Shown here: one piece after another, positions 11,102-20,414 of the stretch | Layout: each line of letters starts with the position of its first letter | Position numbering within the stretch: the stretch's first letter is position 1 | Assembly: GCA_002690805.1 (NCBI GenBank) | Contig: NZFW01000037.1 | Location: forward strand, 53,722-104,626 | Source of the DNA: Flavobacteriaceae bacterium | GTDB lineage: Bacteria; Bacteroidota; Bacteroidia; Flavobacteriales; Flavobacteriaceae | Direction: 5' to 3' | Length of the DNA stretch: 50,905 nt | Translations under genes and position numbers: made by a program | Notes under the pieces: model-generated | Seen by the model: the letters and a program-made list of their open reading frames with translations, nothing else | What the model was told of the DNA's origin: nothing | Database searches by the model: none

Positions 11102-11782
11102 ATGAAAAATACTTTTTTTAAAAACAAATCTCTTTTAAGTGGTATTTTGATAATTTGCGTGATTCTAGTAATAGATCAAGTTTCAAAAATCTATATTAAA
11201 CTTAATTATCCAATCACTATTTACAGTAATGAAGCAATTATTGATTGGGGCTTTTTCAAGCTTCTTTTTGTTGAAAATAAGGGAATGGCAATGGGTGCCA
11301 AATTAAATGATATTATTCCTTTTCTTCCAGAGAAAACATCAAAACTACTTCTCACCTTATTTAGACTGGTAGCAATTGTTGGTATTGGATATTGGCTTCA
11401 AAGTTTGTATAAAATAAAAACTTCTGTTTATTTGCGCTGGTCATTATGTTTAATTTTTGCAGGTGCTCTAGGTAACATAATTGATTCCGTTTTTTATGGT
11501 TTAATTTTTAGTGATAGTTATGGACAAGTAGCTACTTTTTTTCCTGATCAAGGATATGCTCCAATTTTTTTTGGAAGTGTAGTCGATATGATTCAATTTC
11601 CCTTGTTTGAGTGGACTTGGCCAACTTGGATTCCAATTATAGGAGGGCAAGACTATCTTTTTTTTCAATATATTTTCAATATTGCTGACGCCTCAATTTC
11701 TATTGGTGTTGCTATTTTAATCTTTTTTAACAAAAAAATATTTAATCAAAATGAAAAAATTGAATCTGCAGTTACCCCATAA
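11102..11782 (+). CDS. lspA: Lipoprotein signal peptidase (signal peptidase II)
   Basis: LspA is the inner-membrane aspartyl protease that cleaves prolipoproteins next to the lipidated cysteine; this window encodes several lipoproteins for it. From the ATG at 11102 it has 226 residues and four main hydrophobic segments. Family signatures include VIDQVSKIYIK, FVENKGMAMG, and the two catalytic-aspartate blocks GNIIDSVFYG and FNIADASISIG. An upstream TTG (11069) lies inside the preceding gene and would add 11 residues; ATG is preferred. The 3' end overlaps the convergent cyclo-ligase gene by 37 bases. Confidence 0.95.
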   Translation: MKNTFFKNKSLLSGILIICVILVIDQVSKIYIKLNYPITIYSNEAIIDWGFFKLLFVENKGMAMGAKLNDIIPFLPEKTSKLLLTLFRLVAIVGIGYWLQSLYKIKTSVYLRWSLCLIFAGALGNIIDSVFYGLIFSDSYGQVATFFPDQGYAPIFFGSVVDMIQFPLFEWTWPTWIPIIGGQDYLFFQYIFNIADASISIGVAILIFFNKKIFNQNEKIESAVTP

Positions 11783-12312
11783 TCCAACTTAACATCTAAA
11801 GGTGAAATATTTTTTATTAAACTTACTGGTTCAAAAATTGAAAGTCCAATTTTAATCGTATTTCCTTTACACTGTTTTAAAAATTTATCATAATAACCAC
11901 CTCCATACCCAACTCTATTTCCTTTTAAATCAAAAGCATATAAAGGAACAAATACTACATCAATTATATTTGGAGAAACAATAATTCCATTTTGAGGCTC
12001 TGGAATTCCAATTAAATTATATTTCAAAATTGTCTGATCATTTAACAAGATATGCTCAAGACTATTAAAGTTTTTAATTCTTGGGACTATTGGTTGTTTA
12101 TCTTTACCCATTATAACAGATAAGAGAGGAGATGTGTCTATTTCCTTTTTATTGGGAATACTTAAATAAATGTGAAAATTCTCCAAATCCCAAATTGGAA
12201 TATCTAAGCATTTATTTGAAATAGATATGCTTATATCTTTTATTTTACTTTCAGATAAGTCATCTCTCTTTTCTTGAAATATCTTTCGTATTTGATTTTT
12301 AGTTTTTTTCAT
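11746..12312 (-). CDS. 5-formyltetrahydrofolate cyclo-ligase
   Basis: The enzyme converts 5-formyl-THF to 5,10-methenyl-THF using ATP, salvaging a dead-end folate. The ATG at 12312 gives 188 residues; a TTG five codons upstream is possible but unneeded. The ATP/folate-binding signature GNRVGYGGGYYDKFL is intact near residue 140, and the N-terminus (KNQIRKIFQEKRDDLS) matches the family. It is a single reverse-strand gene inside a forward block, with its own promoter candidate just upstream. Its last 37 bases overlap the 3' end of lspA, so the two mRNAs are complementary there. Confidence 0.93.
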   Translation of the reverse strand: MKKTKNQIRKIFQEKRDDLSESKIKDISISISNKCLDIPIWDLENFHIYLSIPNKKEIDTSPLLSVIMGKDKQPIVPRIKNFNSLEHILLNDQTILKYNLIGIPEPQNGIIVSPNIIDVVFVPLYAFDLKGNRVGYGGGYYDKFLKQCKGNTIKIGLSIFEPVSLIKNISPLDVKLDYGVTADSIFSF

Positions 12313-12324
12313 AATTACCTTTTC

Positions 12325-12352
12325 CAAATTTAATAGTTTATTGATTTACAAA
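12325..12352 (-). promoter_or_regulatory. Candidate promoter for the cyclo-ligase gene
   Basis: Read on the reverse strand, TTTG (12352-12349) is followed after 16 bases by TAAATTTG (12332-12325), a full match to the Bacteroidota -7 element TANNTTTG with a slightly short spacer. The predicted transcript start would leave a leader of only a few bases before the ATG at 12312. uvrC starts divergently at 12391. Confidence 0.5.
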
Positions 12353-12390
12353 TAATAACTTTAAATAAAGAAAAGAATTAATTTAGCTTG

Positions 12391-14124
12391 ATGAGCATCT
12401 CAAAACTAGAATTACAAATAAAAACTTTGCCAGAAAACCCTGGTATCTACAAGTTTTATAATTCAGAAGATATTATTATTTACATAGGAAAGGCAATAAA
12501 CTTAAAAAAAAGAGTAAACTCGTATTTCAATAAAAATCACACTCACTTTAGAACAAAACTTCTTGTAAAACAGATTATTAAAGTAGAAAATATTGTTGTA
12601 GAAACTGAAATGGATGCATTATTATTAGAAAATAATTTAATTAAAAAATTTAAACCAAAATTTAATGTTCTTTTAAAAGATGACAAAACATATCCCTGGA
12701 TTTGTATTCAAAAAAACCCTATTCCAAAAATTTTTTACACTAGAAAAATTGAAAAAAATAAAGGAGAGTATTTTGGGCCATTTACAAATGTTAAAAGTGT
12801 AAAATTTTTAATCAAACTAATTAAAAATGTATATCCTTTTTTAAATCATGAATTGATTCACTTATTAAAAAAAGAAGGTGAAAAAATTACTGTTCAAGAA
12901 ACAGAAAAGTATTTACATGACATAAAATTAATGATTAAGGGAAATTTTAAATCCTCTATCGAAGGATTTAAAGCTGAAATGGAAAGACTGTCTATTTTAA
13001 CCGAGTTTGAAAAAGCTCAAAAAATAAAAGAAAAACTTGAAATACTATACAACTATCAAGTTAAATCTACAATTGTAAACCCAAAAATATCTGATGTAGA
13101 TGTTTTTTCAATATTTTCAGATGATGCTTTTTCATATGTGAATTTTATGCAAATTTCTTTTGGAGCAATAATTAGTTCTTATACAATTGAAATAAAAAAA
13201 AACTTGAATGAATCTGATCAAGAAATTTTGAGAGTTTCTATTGTAGAGTTAAGGCAAAGATTTAATTCAAAATCAAATAATATAATTATCCCTTTTAACC
13301 TCAACTTAGGATCAAAAATTAAATGTCTTATTCCTAAAGTTGGGGACAAGAAAAAACTTTTAGATCTTTCATTAAGAAATGCTAAATCATTCAGGATGGA
13401 AAGGTTTAAACAAATTAAAATTCTAGACCCTGAAAGACATATTGATAGACTGTTATTTCAAATGAAAACAGATCTTAGATTAAAAAAAATACCTTACCAC
13501 ATTGAATGTTTTGATAATTCAAATTTACAAGGAAATGACCCTGTTGCAGCTTGTGTTGTTTTTAAAAATTGTAAACCTGCAAAAAAAGAATACAGGCATT
13601 ATAACATTAAGACTGTTTCAGGACCTGATGATTTCGCTTCAATGGAGGAAGTTGTTTACAGACGTTATAATAGATTAATTCTTGAGAAATCAACTTTGCC
13701 TCAATTAATAATTGTTGATGGAGGCAAAGGTCAACTAAACTCAGCACTAAAAAGCATTGATAGGCTCAATTTAAGAGGTCAAGTTGCTGTTATTGGTATA
13801 GCCAAAAGGCTAGAAGAGATTTTTTATCCAGGAGATAGTATCCCTCTTTATCTAGATAAAAAATCTGAAACTTTAAAAATTATACAGCAGTTGAGAAATG
13901 AAGCCCATAGGTTTGGTATAAAACTACATAGAAATAAAAGGAGTAAAAGTGCATTAAGTTCCAATCTTGATAAGATAAATGGTATTGGTGTTAAAACTCA
14001 AATAAAACTCATAAAAAAATTTAAATCATTTAATAATATTAAAATGGCATCAAAAAAAGAGCTTACCGATGCTGTAGGGATATCAAAGGCTACAAAATTA
14101 TATAAACAAATACATTTAGATTAA
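12391..14124 (+). CDS. uvrC: Excinuclease ABC subunit C lacking the usual cysteine cluster
   Basis: UvrC makes both incisions in nucleotide excision repair. From the ATG at 12391 (a TTG one codon earlier is not needed) it has 577 residues. The GIY-YIG domain (ENPGIYKFYN...IYIGKAINLKKRV), UVR motif (EFEKAQKIKEKLEIL) and RNase H-like domain (IECFDNSNLQG, IIVDGGKGQLN, NEAHRFGIKLHR) are followed by a helix-hairpin-helix tail, so all catalytic residues are visible. Between KNVYPF and MIKGNFKSS (about residues 150-185) the conserved segment that normally holds four cysteines, reported to bind an Fe-S cluster, is replaced by a cysteine-free stretch about 20 residues shorter. The gene begins a uvrC-DUF3108-M23-pgi run. 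Confidence 0.96.
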   Translation: MSISKLELQIKTLPENPGIYKFYNSEDIIIYIGKAINLKKRVNSYFNKNHTHFRTKLLVKQIIKVENIVVETEMDALLLENNLIKKFKPKFNVLLKDDKTYPWICIQKNPIPKIFYTRKIEKNKGEYFGPFTNVKSVKFLIKLIKNVYPFLNHELIHLLKKEGEKITVQETEKYLHDIKLMIKGNFKSSIEGFKAEMERLSILTEFEKAQKIKEKLEILYNYQVKSTIVNPKISDVDVFSIFSDDAFSYVNFMQISFGAIISSYTIEIKKNLNESDQEILRVSIVELRQRFNSKSNNIIIPFNLNLGSKIKCLIPKVGDKKKLLDLSLRNAKSFRMERFKQIKILDPERHIDRLLFQMKTDLRLKKIPYHIECFDNSNLQGNDPVAACVVFKNCKPAKKEYRHYNIKTVSGPDDFASMEEVVYRRYNRLILEKSTLPQLIIVDGGKGQLNSALKSIDRLNLRGQVAVIGIAKRLEEIFYPGDSIPLYLDKKSETLKIIQQLRNEAHRFGIKLHRNKRSKSALSSNLDKINGIGVKTQIKLIKKFKSFNNIKMASKKELTDAVGISKATKLYKQIHLD

Positions 14125-14184
14125 AAAAATATAATTCAATGTCTTTATATTTATTAATAATTTTAGCATAAAAATATTAAAAAT

Positions 14185-14991
14185 TTGATTCTCAAAAGGT
14201 TTATTATATTCTGTTTTCTTTTTTGTTTTTATTTCAATTCTCCAAAAATAATTGCTCAAGAAATAAAAGATTCTATTCCTATCTCTTCATTTAAATCTGG
14301 TGAATGGCTCCAATATAGAATTCATTACGGGATTTTTAATGCTAGCTATGCAACACTATCGCTGAAAAGAGAAAAACTAAATAAAATTGATGTATTACAT
14401 GCGATAGCGTATGCTAGAACAACAGGTTTCCTTAGATTTTTTTTTAAACTGGAGGATACTTATGAAAGTTTTTTTAAGGATCAAAAAGTTAGGCCCCTAA
14501 AGTTTATTAGAGATATTTATGAGGGAGGATACACAAAAAATAAAGTTATTGATTTTGACTCAAAAAAAAACTTAGCTTTTGTTGATGATAAAAAAAATAA
14601 TATTCAAAGTTCTCATAAAATTAAAAATGATACGCAAGACTTGATTTCAACTTTTTACTATCTAAGAAATTATTTTCCGAATAATATAAATTATGGTGAA
14701 AGTTTTAATGTTAATATTTTTTTTGATGAAGAAAACTATGATTTTAATTTAAAATTTATGGGGTTAGAAACTCTGGATACCAAATTTGGTAAGGTTGAAT
14801 GCTTAAAGCTAATACCTTTAGTTCAAAAAGGTAGAGTTTTTAAAGAAAATGAAAGTATTACACTATGGGTGTCGAATGATGAAAATAGAATTCCAATAAA
14901 AATAAAAGCTGATATTGCAATTGGTTCTTTAGATTGTGATCTAGAAAACTTTAAAAATAATAAACACCCATTTAAAATTAAAGTTAATTGA
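14185..14991 (+). CDS. DUF3108 domain-containing exported protein
   Basis: This 268-residue protein has an N-terminal signal peptide (MILKRFIIFCFLFCFYF, ending near IIAQE). The DUF3108 pattern follows: FKSGEWLQYRIHYGIFNASYATLSL at the start of the mature part and GKVECLKLIPLVQKGRVFK near the end. It probably forms a periplasmic or outer-membrane-associated beta-structure; no activity is established. The start is TTG at 14185. It sits between uvrC and an M23 peptidase, an order I associate with flavobacteria, which hints at an envelope role. Confidence 0.8.
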   Translation: MILKRFIIFCFLFCFYFNSPKIIAQEIKDSIPISSFKSGEWLQYRIHYGIFNASYATLSLKREKLNKIDVLHAIAYARTTGFLRFFFKLEDTYESFFKDQKVRPLKFIRDIYEGGYTKNKVIDFDSKKNLAFVDDKKNNIQSSHKIKNDTQDLISTFYYLRNYFPNNINYGESFNVNIFFDEENYDFNLKFMGLETLDTKFGKVECLKLIPLVQKGRVFKENESITLWVSNDENRIPIKIKADIAIGSLDCDLENFKNNKHPFKIKVN

Positions 14992-15066
14992 TAAACATTT
15001 AATAACTTTAAGAATGACTTCTGAGTTTTTATATCCATTTTTAAGAACTTTAAAAAAAAAATATTT

Positions 15067-16362
15067 TTGAAATTTATTAAATTAATTTTCATACTAAACT
15101 TTGGTTTCATATTTCTTGGATGTGAATCTCCCAAAGAAATTGATAATAATGATACATCCAAAGAAGTTAAGTACAAGCCAAATATTCGCTTTGGTTATGA
15201 TTTGAATAAGTTTATTGTGGTTGATAAAAAAATTAAAAAAGGAGATACTTTTGGTTCTATTTTAGAAGATAATTTAATTGACTATCCTGAAGTTTATAAA
15301 ATTTTAATGAAAACAAAAAATCAGGTTAATACTCGAAAACTAGTAGTTGGAAAGCCCTATAAGCTTCTTTTTAATAATGATTCTATTGCTTCTCCTTTTG
15401 CTATAATTTATGAGCCAGATATAGCAACATATTGGAAAATTCAATTAAGAGACAGTGTTTTTGGCGAAACCATAAAAAAGCCAGTAAAAATTGTGACTCT
15501 TCAAGGGTCTGGAGTTATTAATAGTTCTCTATACGAAACCATGATACAAAGTGGTCTTAATGATCAATTGACATATTATTTGTCTGATGTTTATGCCTGG
15601 ACTATTGATTTTTTTAGACTTAAAAAAGGAGATAGATTTAAGGTCATTTACACAGAGAGATTTGTAGATGATTCTATTTCATTAGGAATAGTTGAAATAA
15701 AAGCTGCCTATTTTGAACATAATGGGAAAGGCTTATATGCTTTTGAATTTGAATCAGATAATGAAAAGGGGATTGTTGATTATTTTGATGAAAATGCTAA
15801 AAACTTAAGGCGTGCATTTTTAAAAGCACCTGTTAAATTTAGTAGAATTTCATCTAGGTATAATCTTAGGCGAAGAATAGCGTATTATGGAAACAGAATT
15901 CGTCCTCACAAAGGAACTGATTTTGCAGCAAGTGTTGGAACTCCAATAATGGCTACTGCTTCTGGAAAAGTAATTAAAGCTTCTTACACTAGAGGTAACG
16001 GGAACTATGTTACGATAAAACATAATAATACATACTCAACACAGTATTTGCATATGAAAAAAAGAAAAGTTCTTAAAGGACAGAATGTAAATCAGGGAGA
16101 TGTAATAGGTTGGGTAGGAATGACAGGTAATACATCTGGCCCTCATGTATGTTACAGATTTTGGAAAAATGGAAAACAGGTTGACCCTTTCAAGCAAAAA
16201 CTTCCCCAAGCCAAACCCATTTCTAGTAAATTAAAAAAACAATACCTATCTTATATGGCCCCTGTAAAAACAGCCATAGACTGTGTTCCATTCGAGCCAG
16301 AATTTTTAAAAAAAATAGTTAACAATAACGATGAAAATCAAATCAAAGATTCTAGTGAATAA
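15067..16362 (+). CDS. M23-family peptidoglycan endopeptidase, lipoprotein
   Basis: This is a likely zinc endopeptidase acting on peptidoglycan cross-links. A TTG at 15067 gives MKFIKLIFILNFGFIFLGCE, a lipoprotein signal with lipobox FLGC. A central region carries an OapA/LysM-like surface, followed by the C-terminal LytM domain (about 280-400). Zinc-site signatures are RPHKGTDFAA (H and D) and YLHMKK. The last motif, usually H-x-H, reads SGPHVCYRFW, i.e. H-x-C; as far as I recall this is frequent in Bacteroidota homologues, so the protein need not be inactive. The 3' end overlaps pgi by 32 bases if pgi starts at its first ATG. Confidence 0.9.
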   Translation: MKFIKLIFILNFGFIFLGCESPKEIDNNDTSKEVKYKPNIRFGYDLNKFIVVDKKIKKGDTFGSILEDNLIDYPEVYKILMKTKNQVNTRKLVVGKPYKLLFNNDSIASPFAIIYEPDIATYWKIQLRDSVFGETIKKPVKIVTLQGSGVINSSLYETMIQSGLNDQLTYYLSDVYAWTIDFFRLKKGDRFKVIYTERFVDDSISLGIVEIKAAYFEHNGKGLYAFEFESDNEKGIVDYFDENAKNLRRAFLKAPVKFSRISSRYNLRRRIAYYGNRIRPHKGTDFAASVGTPIMATASGKVIKASYTRGNGNYVTIKHNNTYSTQYLHMKKRKVLKGQNVNQGDVIGWVGMTGNTSGPHVCYRFWKNGKQVDPFKQKLPQAKPISSKLKKQYLSYMAPVKTAIDCVPFEPEFLKKIVNNNDENQIKDSSE

Positions 16363-17962
16363 AAATCCAAAAAAATTAGAGTCATGGAAAAAATTAGAGA
16401 TCCATTTCAACAAAATAAAAAATATTCAGATTAAAGAATATTTTAAAAAAAATCCTAAACGTGCCTTGGAAATGAGTTGTTCATGGAAAGGGTTTTTTCT
16501 TGATTACTCCAAAAATAGAATTGATGAAAAGGGCATGTCTTTTTTAAAAGAACTTGCAAAAGAAGCTGATCTTTCAATTGCTATAAAAAAATACTTCAAT
16601 GGAGAAAAAATTAATAGTACTGAAAATAGATCTGTTTTACATACTGCTCTAAGAAATTTTTCAGATAAACCAATTTTTATTGATGGCAAGGATATAATGC
16701 CTGAAATTGAAAATGTGAGAACTAAAATTAAAAACTTCTCTAAAAAAATTATTTCAGGAGAATGGAAAGGATTCAGTGGAAAACCAATTACTCATGTAGT
16801 TAATGTTGGAATTGGAGGTTCTGATCTAGGTCCATTAATGGTTACTGAAGCTCTTACTTTTTATAAAAATCATCTAAAACCTTTATTTATTTCAAACATT
16901 GATGGTGATCATGTGAGAGAAGTAATTAAAGATTGTCCAGCTGAAACTACTCTTTTTATAATTGTTTCAAAAACTTTTACAACCCAAGAAACAATTTCTA
17001 ATGCCAAAAGAATTAAAAAATGGTTTCTGGAAAATAGCTCTGAAGAATCAATTCCAAAACATTTTGTCGCTGTTTCAACAAATATTAGTAAGGCTATAGA
17101 GTTTGGAATACACAAAGAAAATATTTTTCCAATGAAAGACTGGGTAGGTGGAAGATTTTCTTTGTGGAGCTCTGTAGGATTAATTTCTAGTCTTGCAATT
17201 GGATATAAGAACTTTGAAGATCTTCTTATAGGTGCAGGAGAAATGGACTCACATTTCAGAAATAGTCCTCTTGATAATAATATTCCTGTTATTCTTAGCT
17301 TAATTAGTATTTGGTATAATAATTTTTATGAAGCTGAAAGTGAAGCCATAATTCCTTACAGTGAATATCTAAAAAGTTTTCCCTCCTATCTCCAACAAGC
17401 ATCTATGGAAAGTAATGGTAAACACGTTGACAGAAATGGAAAACCAGTAGATTATCAAACTGGCACTTTAATTTGGGGGGCTACAGGCACAAATGCTCAA
17501 CATGCATTTTTTCAATTAATACATCAAGGAACAAAGCTTATTCCTACTGATTTTATAGGATTTAAAAACTCCTTATATGATGAAATTGATCACCAAAACA
17601 AGTTAATTTCAAACTTTTTTGCCCAAACTGAAGCTTTAATGGTTGGGAAAAACAAAAATAACTTAAAATCAGAGGGGGTGTCAAAGGAACTAATTCCTTT
17701 CAAAACTTTTGAAGGAAATAAACCAAGTAATACACTCTTAATTGAAAAACTAACTCCATATAATTTAGGAGCATTAATATCGATGTACGAGCATAAAATA
17801 TTTACTCAAGGGATCCTATGGAATATTAATAGTTTTGACCAATGGGGAGTTGAACTTGGTAAAGTTCTTGCAAATAAAGTTTTAGATGAACTTCAATCAA
17901 AGTCAAAAATAAATCATGATCAATCTACAAATCAATTAATTAACTTTTATAGAAATTCTTAG
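16331..17962 (+). CDS. pgi: Glucose-6-phosphate isomerase
   Basis: Pgi interconverts glucose-6-phosphate and fructose-6-phosphate in glycolysis and gluconeogenesis. The 543 residues contain the sugar-phosphate loop VGIGGSDLGPLM, the signature MKDWVGGRFSLWSSVG, the active-site block QQASMESNGKHVDRNG and HQGTKLIPTDFIGF near the end. The ATG at 16331 overlaps the M23 gene by 32 bases. A GTG at 16355 would give MNKNPKKLESWKKL, closer to the usual N-terminus, with an 8-base overlap; either is possible. It is the last gene of the forward block and meets recJ tail to tail. Confidence 0.96.
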   Translation: MKIKSKILVNKNPKKLESWKKLEIHFNKIKNIQIKEYFKKNPKRALEMSCSWKGFFLDYSKNRIDEKGMSFLKELAKEADLSIAIKKYFNGEKINSTENRSVLHTALRNFSDKPIFIDGKDIMPEIENVRTKIKNFSKKIISGEWKGFSGKPITHVVNVGIGGSDLGPLMVTEALTFYKNHLKPLFISNIDGDHVREVIKDCPAETTLFIIVSKTFTTQETISNAKRIKKWFLENSSEESIPKHFVAVSTNISKAIEFGIHKENIFPMKDWVGGRFSLWSSVGLISSLAIGYKNFEDLLIGAGEMDSHFRNSPLDNNIPVILSLISIWYNNFYEAESEAIIPYSEYLKSFPSYLQQASMESNGKHVDRNGKPVDYQTGTLIWGATGTNAQHAFFQLIHQGTKLIPTDFIGFKNSLYDEIDHQNKLISNFFAQTEALMVGKNKNNLKSEGVSKELIPFKTFEGNKPSNTLLIEKLTPYNLGALISMYEHKIFTQGILWNINSFDQWGVELGKVLANKVLDELQSKSKINHDQSTNQLINFYRNS

Positions 17963-18031
17963 TAATTTAGAAAATCCAGATAAAAACTCTTTTAAAAATT
18001 TTAGCTGAAATGGTCAATATGAATATTAATT

Positions 18032-19729
18032 TTATTTGAAAGAAATGTCTTTAATATTTAGTTGGAATTTTGATCTCCCCATAAACTCATTACTTCTAAC
18101 CTGAGCTATTATTGAAAAAGGTGTTTTCATTTTTATTTTAGAAATATATTTCCCCATTTCAAAACCAATTCCTGAAAAAGTGGTTCCAGTTTCATCCTTA
18201 ACTTCTAATTTCAGATGGTTATTATCAGCCCCAACCAACTTTGTTTGTCCACTATCAATACAGTTTTTTATGTAAAAAAGTGGCGGCATATTTAATGGTC
18301 CAAAGGGTTTCATTTGTTCAACAATTCTGCAAACAGAGTTTGTTAAATAATTAAAAGTAGTTTCTAAATCATAACTAATTGACTTAATTCTTTGTTCGGG
18401 TAATATTGTTCTCATAACTTCTTTTTCAAAAGCAGTTTTAAAATCTGAATATTTAGATGGGTTAAGAGTTAATCCTGCTGCATATTTATGTCCCCCATAT
18501 TGAATCAAATGGGCTGAACATTTAGATAATGTTTCATATACATCAAAGCCTTTTACAGATCTTACAGATCCAGTATAATTTTCTCCGGATTTTGTTAAAA
18601 CAATGGTAGGTCTGTAGTAGTACTCGATCAGTCTTGAAGCAACAATTCCAATAACTCCTTTGTGCCAGTCTGGTCGAAAAACAACAGTTGAATAACTATT
18701 TGTTTCCAACAGATTTTCAATTTGCTCAAGTGCTTCTTTTGTTATTTTACCATCCAATAATTTTCTTTCAGAATTCAATAGTTCAATCGTTCTTGATTTT
18801 GTCGAAATATACTTTTCATTTACACTAATCAATAACTCTACTGCATGTTTTCCATGTTTCATTCTTCCTGCAGCATTAATTCTTGGAGCAATTTTGAAAA
18901 TCAAATCAGAAACATTAATTTGATTATTTTTATTTTTGATAAAGTTTTTCAGCCCAGGTCTGATCTCTTTATTAATTAGTTTTAGACCAAGTGACGCTAG
19001 AACTCTATTTTCTCCCGTCATAGGAACCACATCAGCGCAAATAGCAATAGTTACTAAATCTAAAAACTCTATTATAGAGTCTAGTCCCTTTCCTTTTTTT
19101 TGCTCTATTGCTTGAATTAATTTAAACCCAATTCCACATCCACATAATTCTTTATATGGATACTTACAGTCAGATTGTTTTGGATTTAAAATTGATAAGG
19201 ATTTTGGCAAGTTAATTCCTGGATAATGATGATCACATATTATAGATTCAATATTATAAGAGTTTGCAAGATCAATTTGGTCGTTAGCTTTAATACCACA
19301 ATCAACTACAATGATTAATGAAACTTTTTCTTCTTTAGCCTTATTTATACCTTGGTTAGATAGACCATACCCTTCAAGGTATCTGTCTGGTATATAATAA
19401 ATTAAATCTGCATTAAGTTTTGTTAAATATAAGTATAGTAAAGCAACAGATGTAGTACCATCAACATCATAATCCCCATAAATCATTATTTTTTTATTAC
19501 TCTCAATTGTTTCTATAATTTTATTTACGGCAGATGACATTCCTTTCATCAAAAACGGGTCAAGTAAGTCTTCTATTCTAGGCCGAAAAAATAATTTAGC
19601 CTCTAAATAATTTGTGATATTTCTTTTAACTAAAAGTTCTGCAATAATATTTGATACATTCAGTTCTTGTGCTAGATTTTTAGTAATTTCTGGATTTAAA
19701 TTCTTTAATAATTTCCAAGACTTTTCCAT
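18032..19729 (-). CDS. recJ: Single-stranded-DNA exonuclease RecJ
   Basis: RecJ is a 5'-3' exonuclease on single-stranded DNA that works with RecFOR and in mismatch and base-excision repair. The 565 residues show the DHH phosphoesterase motifs in order: GDYDVDG (about 85-91), VVDCG, ICDHHYPG, then the DHHA1 motif GGHKYAAGL and an OB-like C-terminus. All metal-binding aspartates and histidines are visible. The ATG at 19729 follows the rsmI stop by three bases, so the two are cotranscribed. recO, radA and uvrC also lie in this window, an ordinary coincidence of housekeeping genes. Confidence 0.96.
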   Translation of the reverse strand: MEKSWKLLKNLNPEITKNLAQELNVSNIIAELLVKRNITNYLEAKLFFRPRIEDLLDPFLMKGMSSAVNKIIETIESNKKIMIYGDYDVDGTTSVALLYLYLTKLNADLIYYIPDRYLEGYGLSNQGINKAKEEKVSLIIVVDCGIKANDQIDLANSYNIESIICDHHYPGINLPKSLSILNPKQSDCKYPYKELCGCGIGFKLIQAIEQKKGKGLDSIIEFLDLVTIAICADVVPMTGENRVLASLGLKLINKEIRPGLKNFIKNKNNQINVSDLIFKIAPRINAAGRMKHGKHAVELLISVNEKYISTKSRTIELLNSERKLLDGKITKEALEQIENLLETNSYSTVVFRPDWHKGVIGIVASRLIEYYYRPTIVLTKSGENYTGSVRSVKGFDVYETLSKCSAHLIQYGGHKYAAGLTLNPSKYSDFKTAFEKEVMRTILPEQRIKSISYDLETTFNYLTNSVCRIVEQMKPFGPLNMPPLFYIKNCIDSGQTKLVGADNNHLKLEVKDETGTTFSGIGFEMGKYISKIKMKTPFSIIAQVRSNEFMGRSKFQLNIKDISFK

Positions 19730-19732
19730 AAA

Positions 19733-20407
19733 TCAATTTTGTAGCTCTGCAGATATTGAAATTACAAACTCCCCTTTGGGCTTATTTTCAGAAAAATAAT
19801 TAATTGCCTCATTAATACTACCTCTAAATTGAGTTTCAAATTTTTTTGTCAGTTCTCTTACTACACTGACTTTTCTTGTTTCACCAAAATGTGGAAGAAG
19901 TTGAGTTAATGTTTTTATTATTCTGTGTGGAGATTCATAAATAACGATAGTTCTTTTTTCAATTGCTAAACTTTTAATTCTTGATAGTCTCCCCTTTTTT
20001 TGAGGTAAAAATCCCTCAAAGACAAACCTATCTGTCGGGAAACCACTTTGAATCAAAGCGGGAATTAAAGCAGTAGGTCCTGGCAAGCAAAAAACTTCTA
20101 TTTGGTTTGCCAGGGACTCTCTTACCAATAAAAATCCTGGATCTGAAATACCTGGTGTTCCTGCATCAGAAATTATTGAAATTGTAGTTCCTTCCTTTAA
20201 TTGCCTCAAAACCTTTTGAATTTTTTTATGTTCATTGTGCATGTGAAAGCTTTCAAGCTTGACATTTATTGAATAATGCTTTAAAATTTTATGACTAGTC
20301 CTTGTATCCTCTGCCAAAATAATATCTGAGTTTTTTAAAACTTCAACAGCTCTATAAGTTATATCTTTTAAATTTCCAATAGGTGTTGGAACAACGAATA
20401 ATGACAT
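19733..20407 (-). CDS. rsmI: 16S rRNA (cytidine-1402-2'-O)-methyltransferase
   Basis: RsmI methylates the ribose of C1402 in the 16S rRNA decoding centre using SAM. It has 224 residues. The N-terminus MSLFVVPTPIGNLKDITYRA and the motifs ILAEDTRTSHKIL, ISDAGTPGISDPG and FCLPGPTALIPALIQSG are unmistakable for the SAM-dependent tetrapyrrole methylase superfamily. Slightly shorter than the E. coli protein, as in other Bacteroidota. It lies 7 bases after the upstream hypothetical gene's stop and 3 bases before recJ, forming a reverse-strand operon. Confidence 0.95.
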   Translation of the reverse strand: MSLFVVPTPIGNLKDITYRAVEVLKNSDIILAEDTRTSHKILKHYSINVKLESFHMHNEHKKIQKVLRQLKEGTTISIISDAGTPGISDPGFLLVRESLANQIEVFCLPGPTALIPALIQSGFPTDRFVFEGFLPQKKGRLSRIKSLAIEKRTIVIYESPHRIIKTLTQLLPHFGETRKVSVVRELTKKFETQFRGSINEAINYFSENKPKGEFVISISAELQN

Positions 20408-20414
20408 TTTAAAA

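Noticed and set aside
16140-16190. M23 zinc motif reads H-x-C instead of H-x-H
   Set aside because: To my knowledge this variant is widespread in Bacteroidota M23 proteins, so it is probably a lineage feature and not inactivation.
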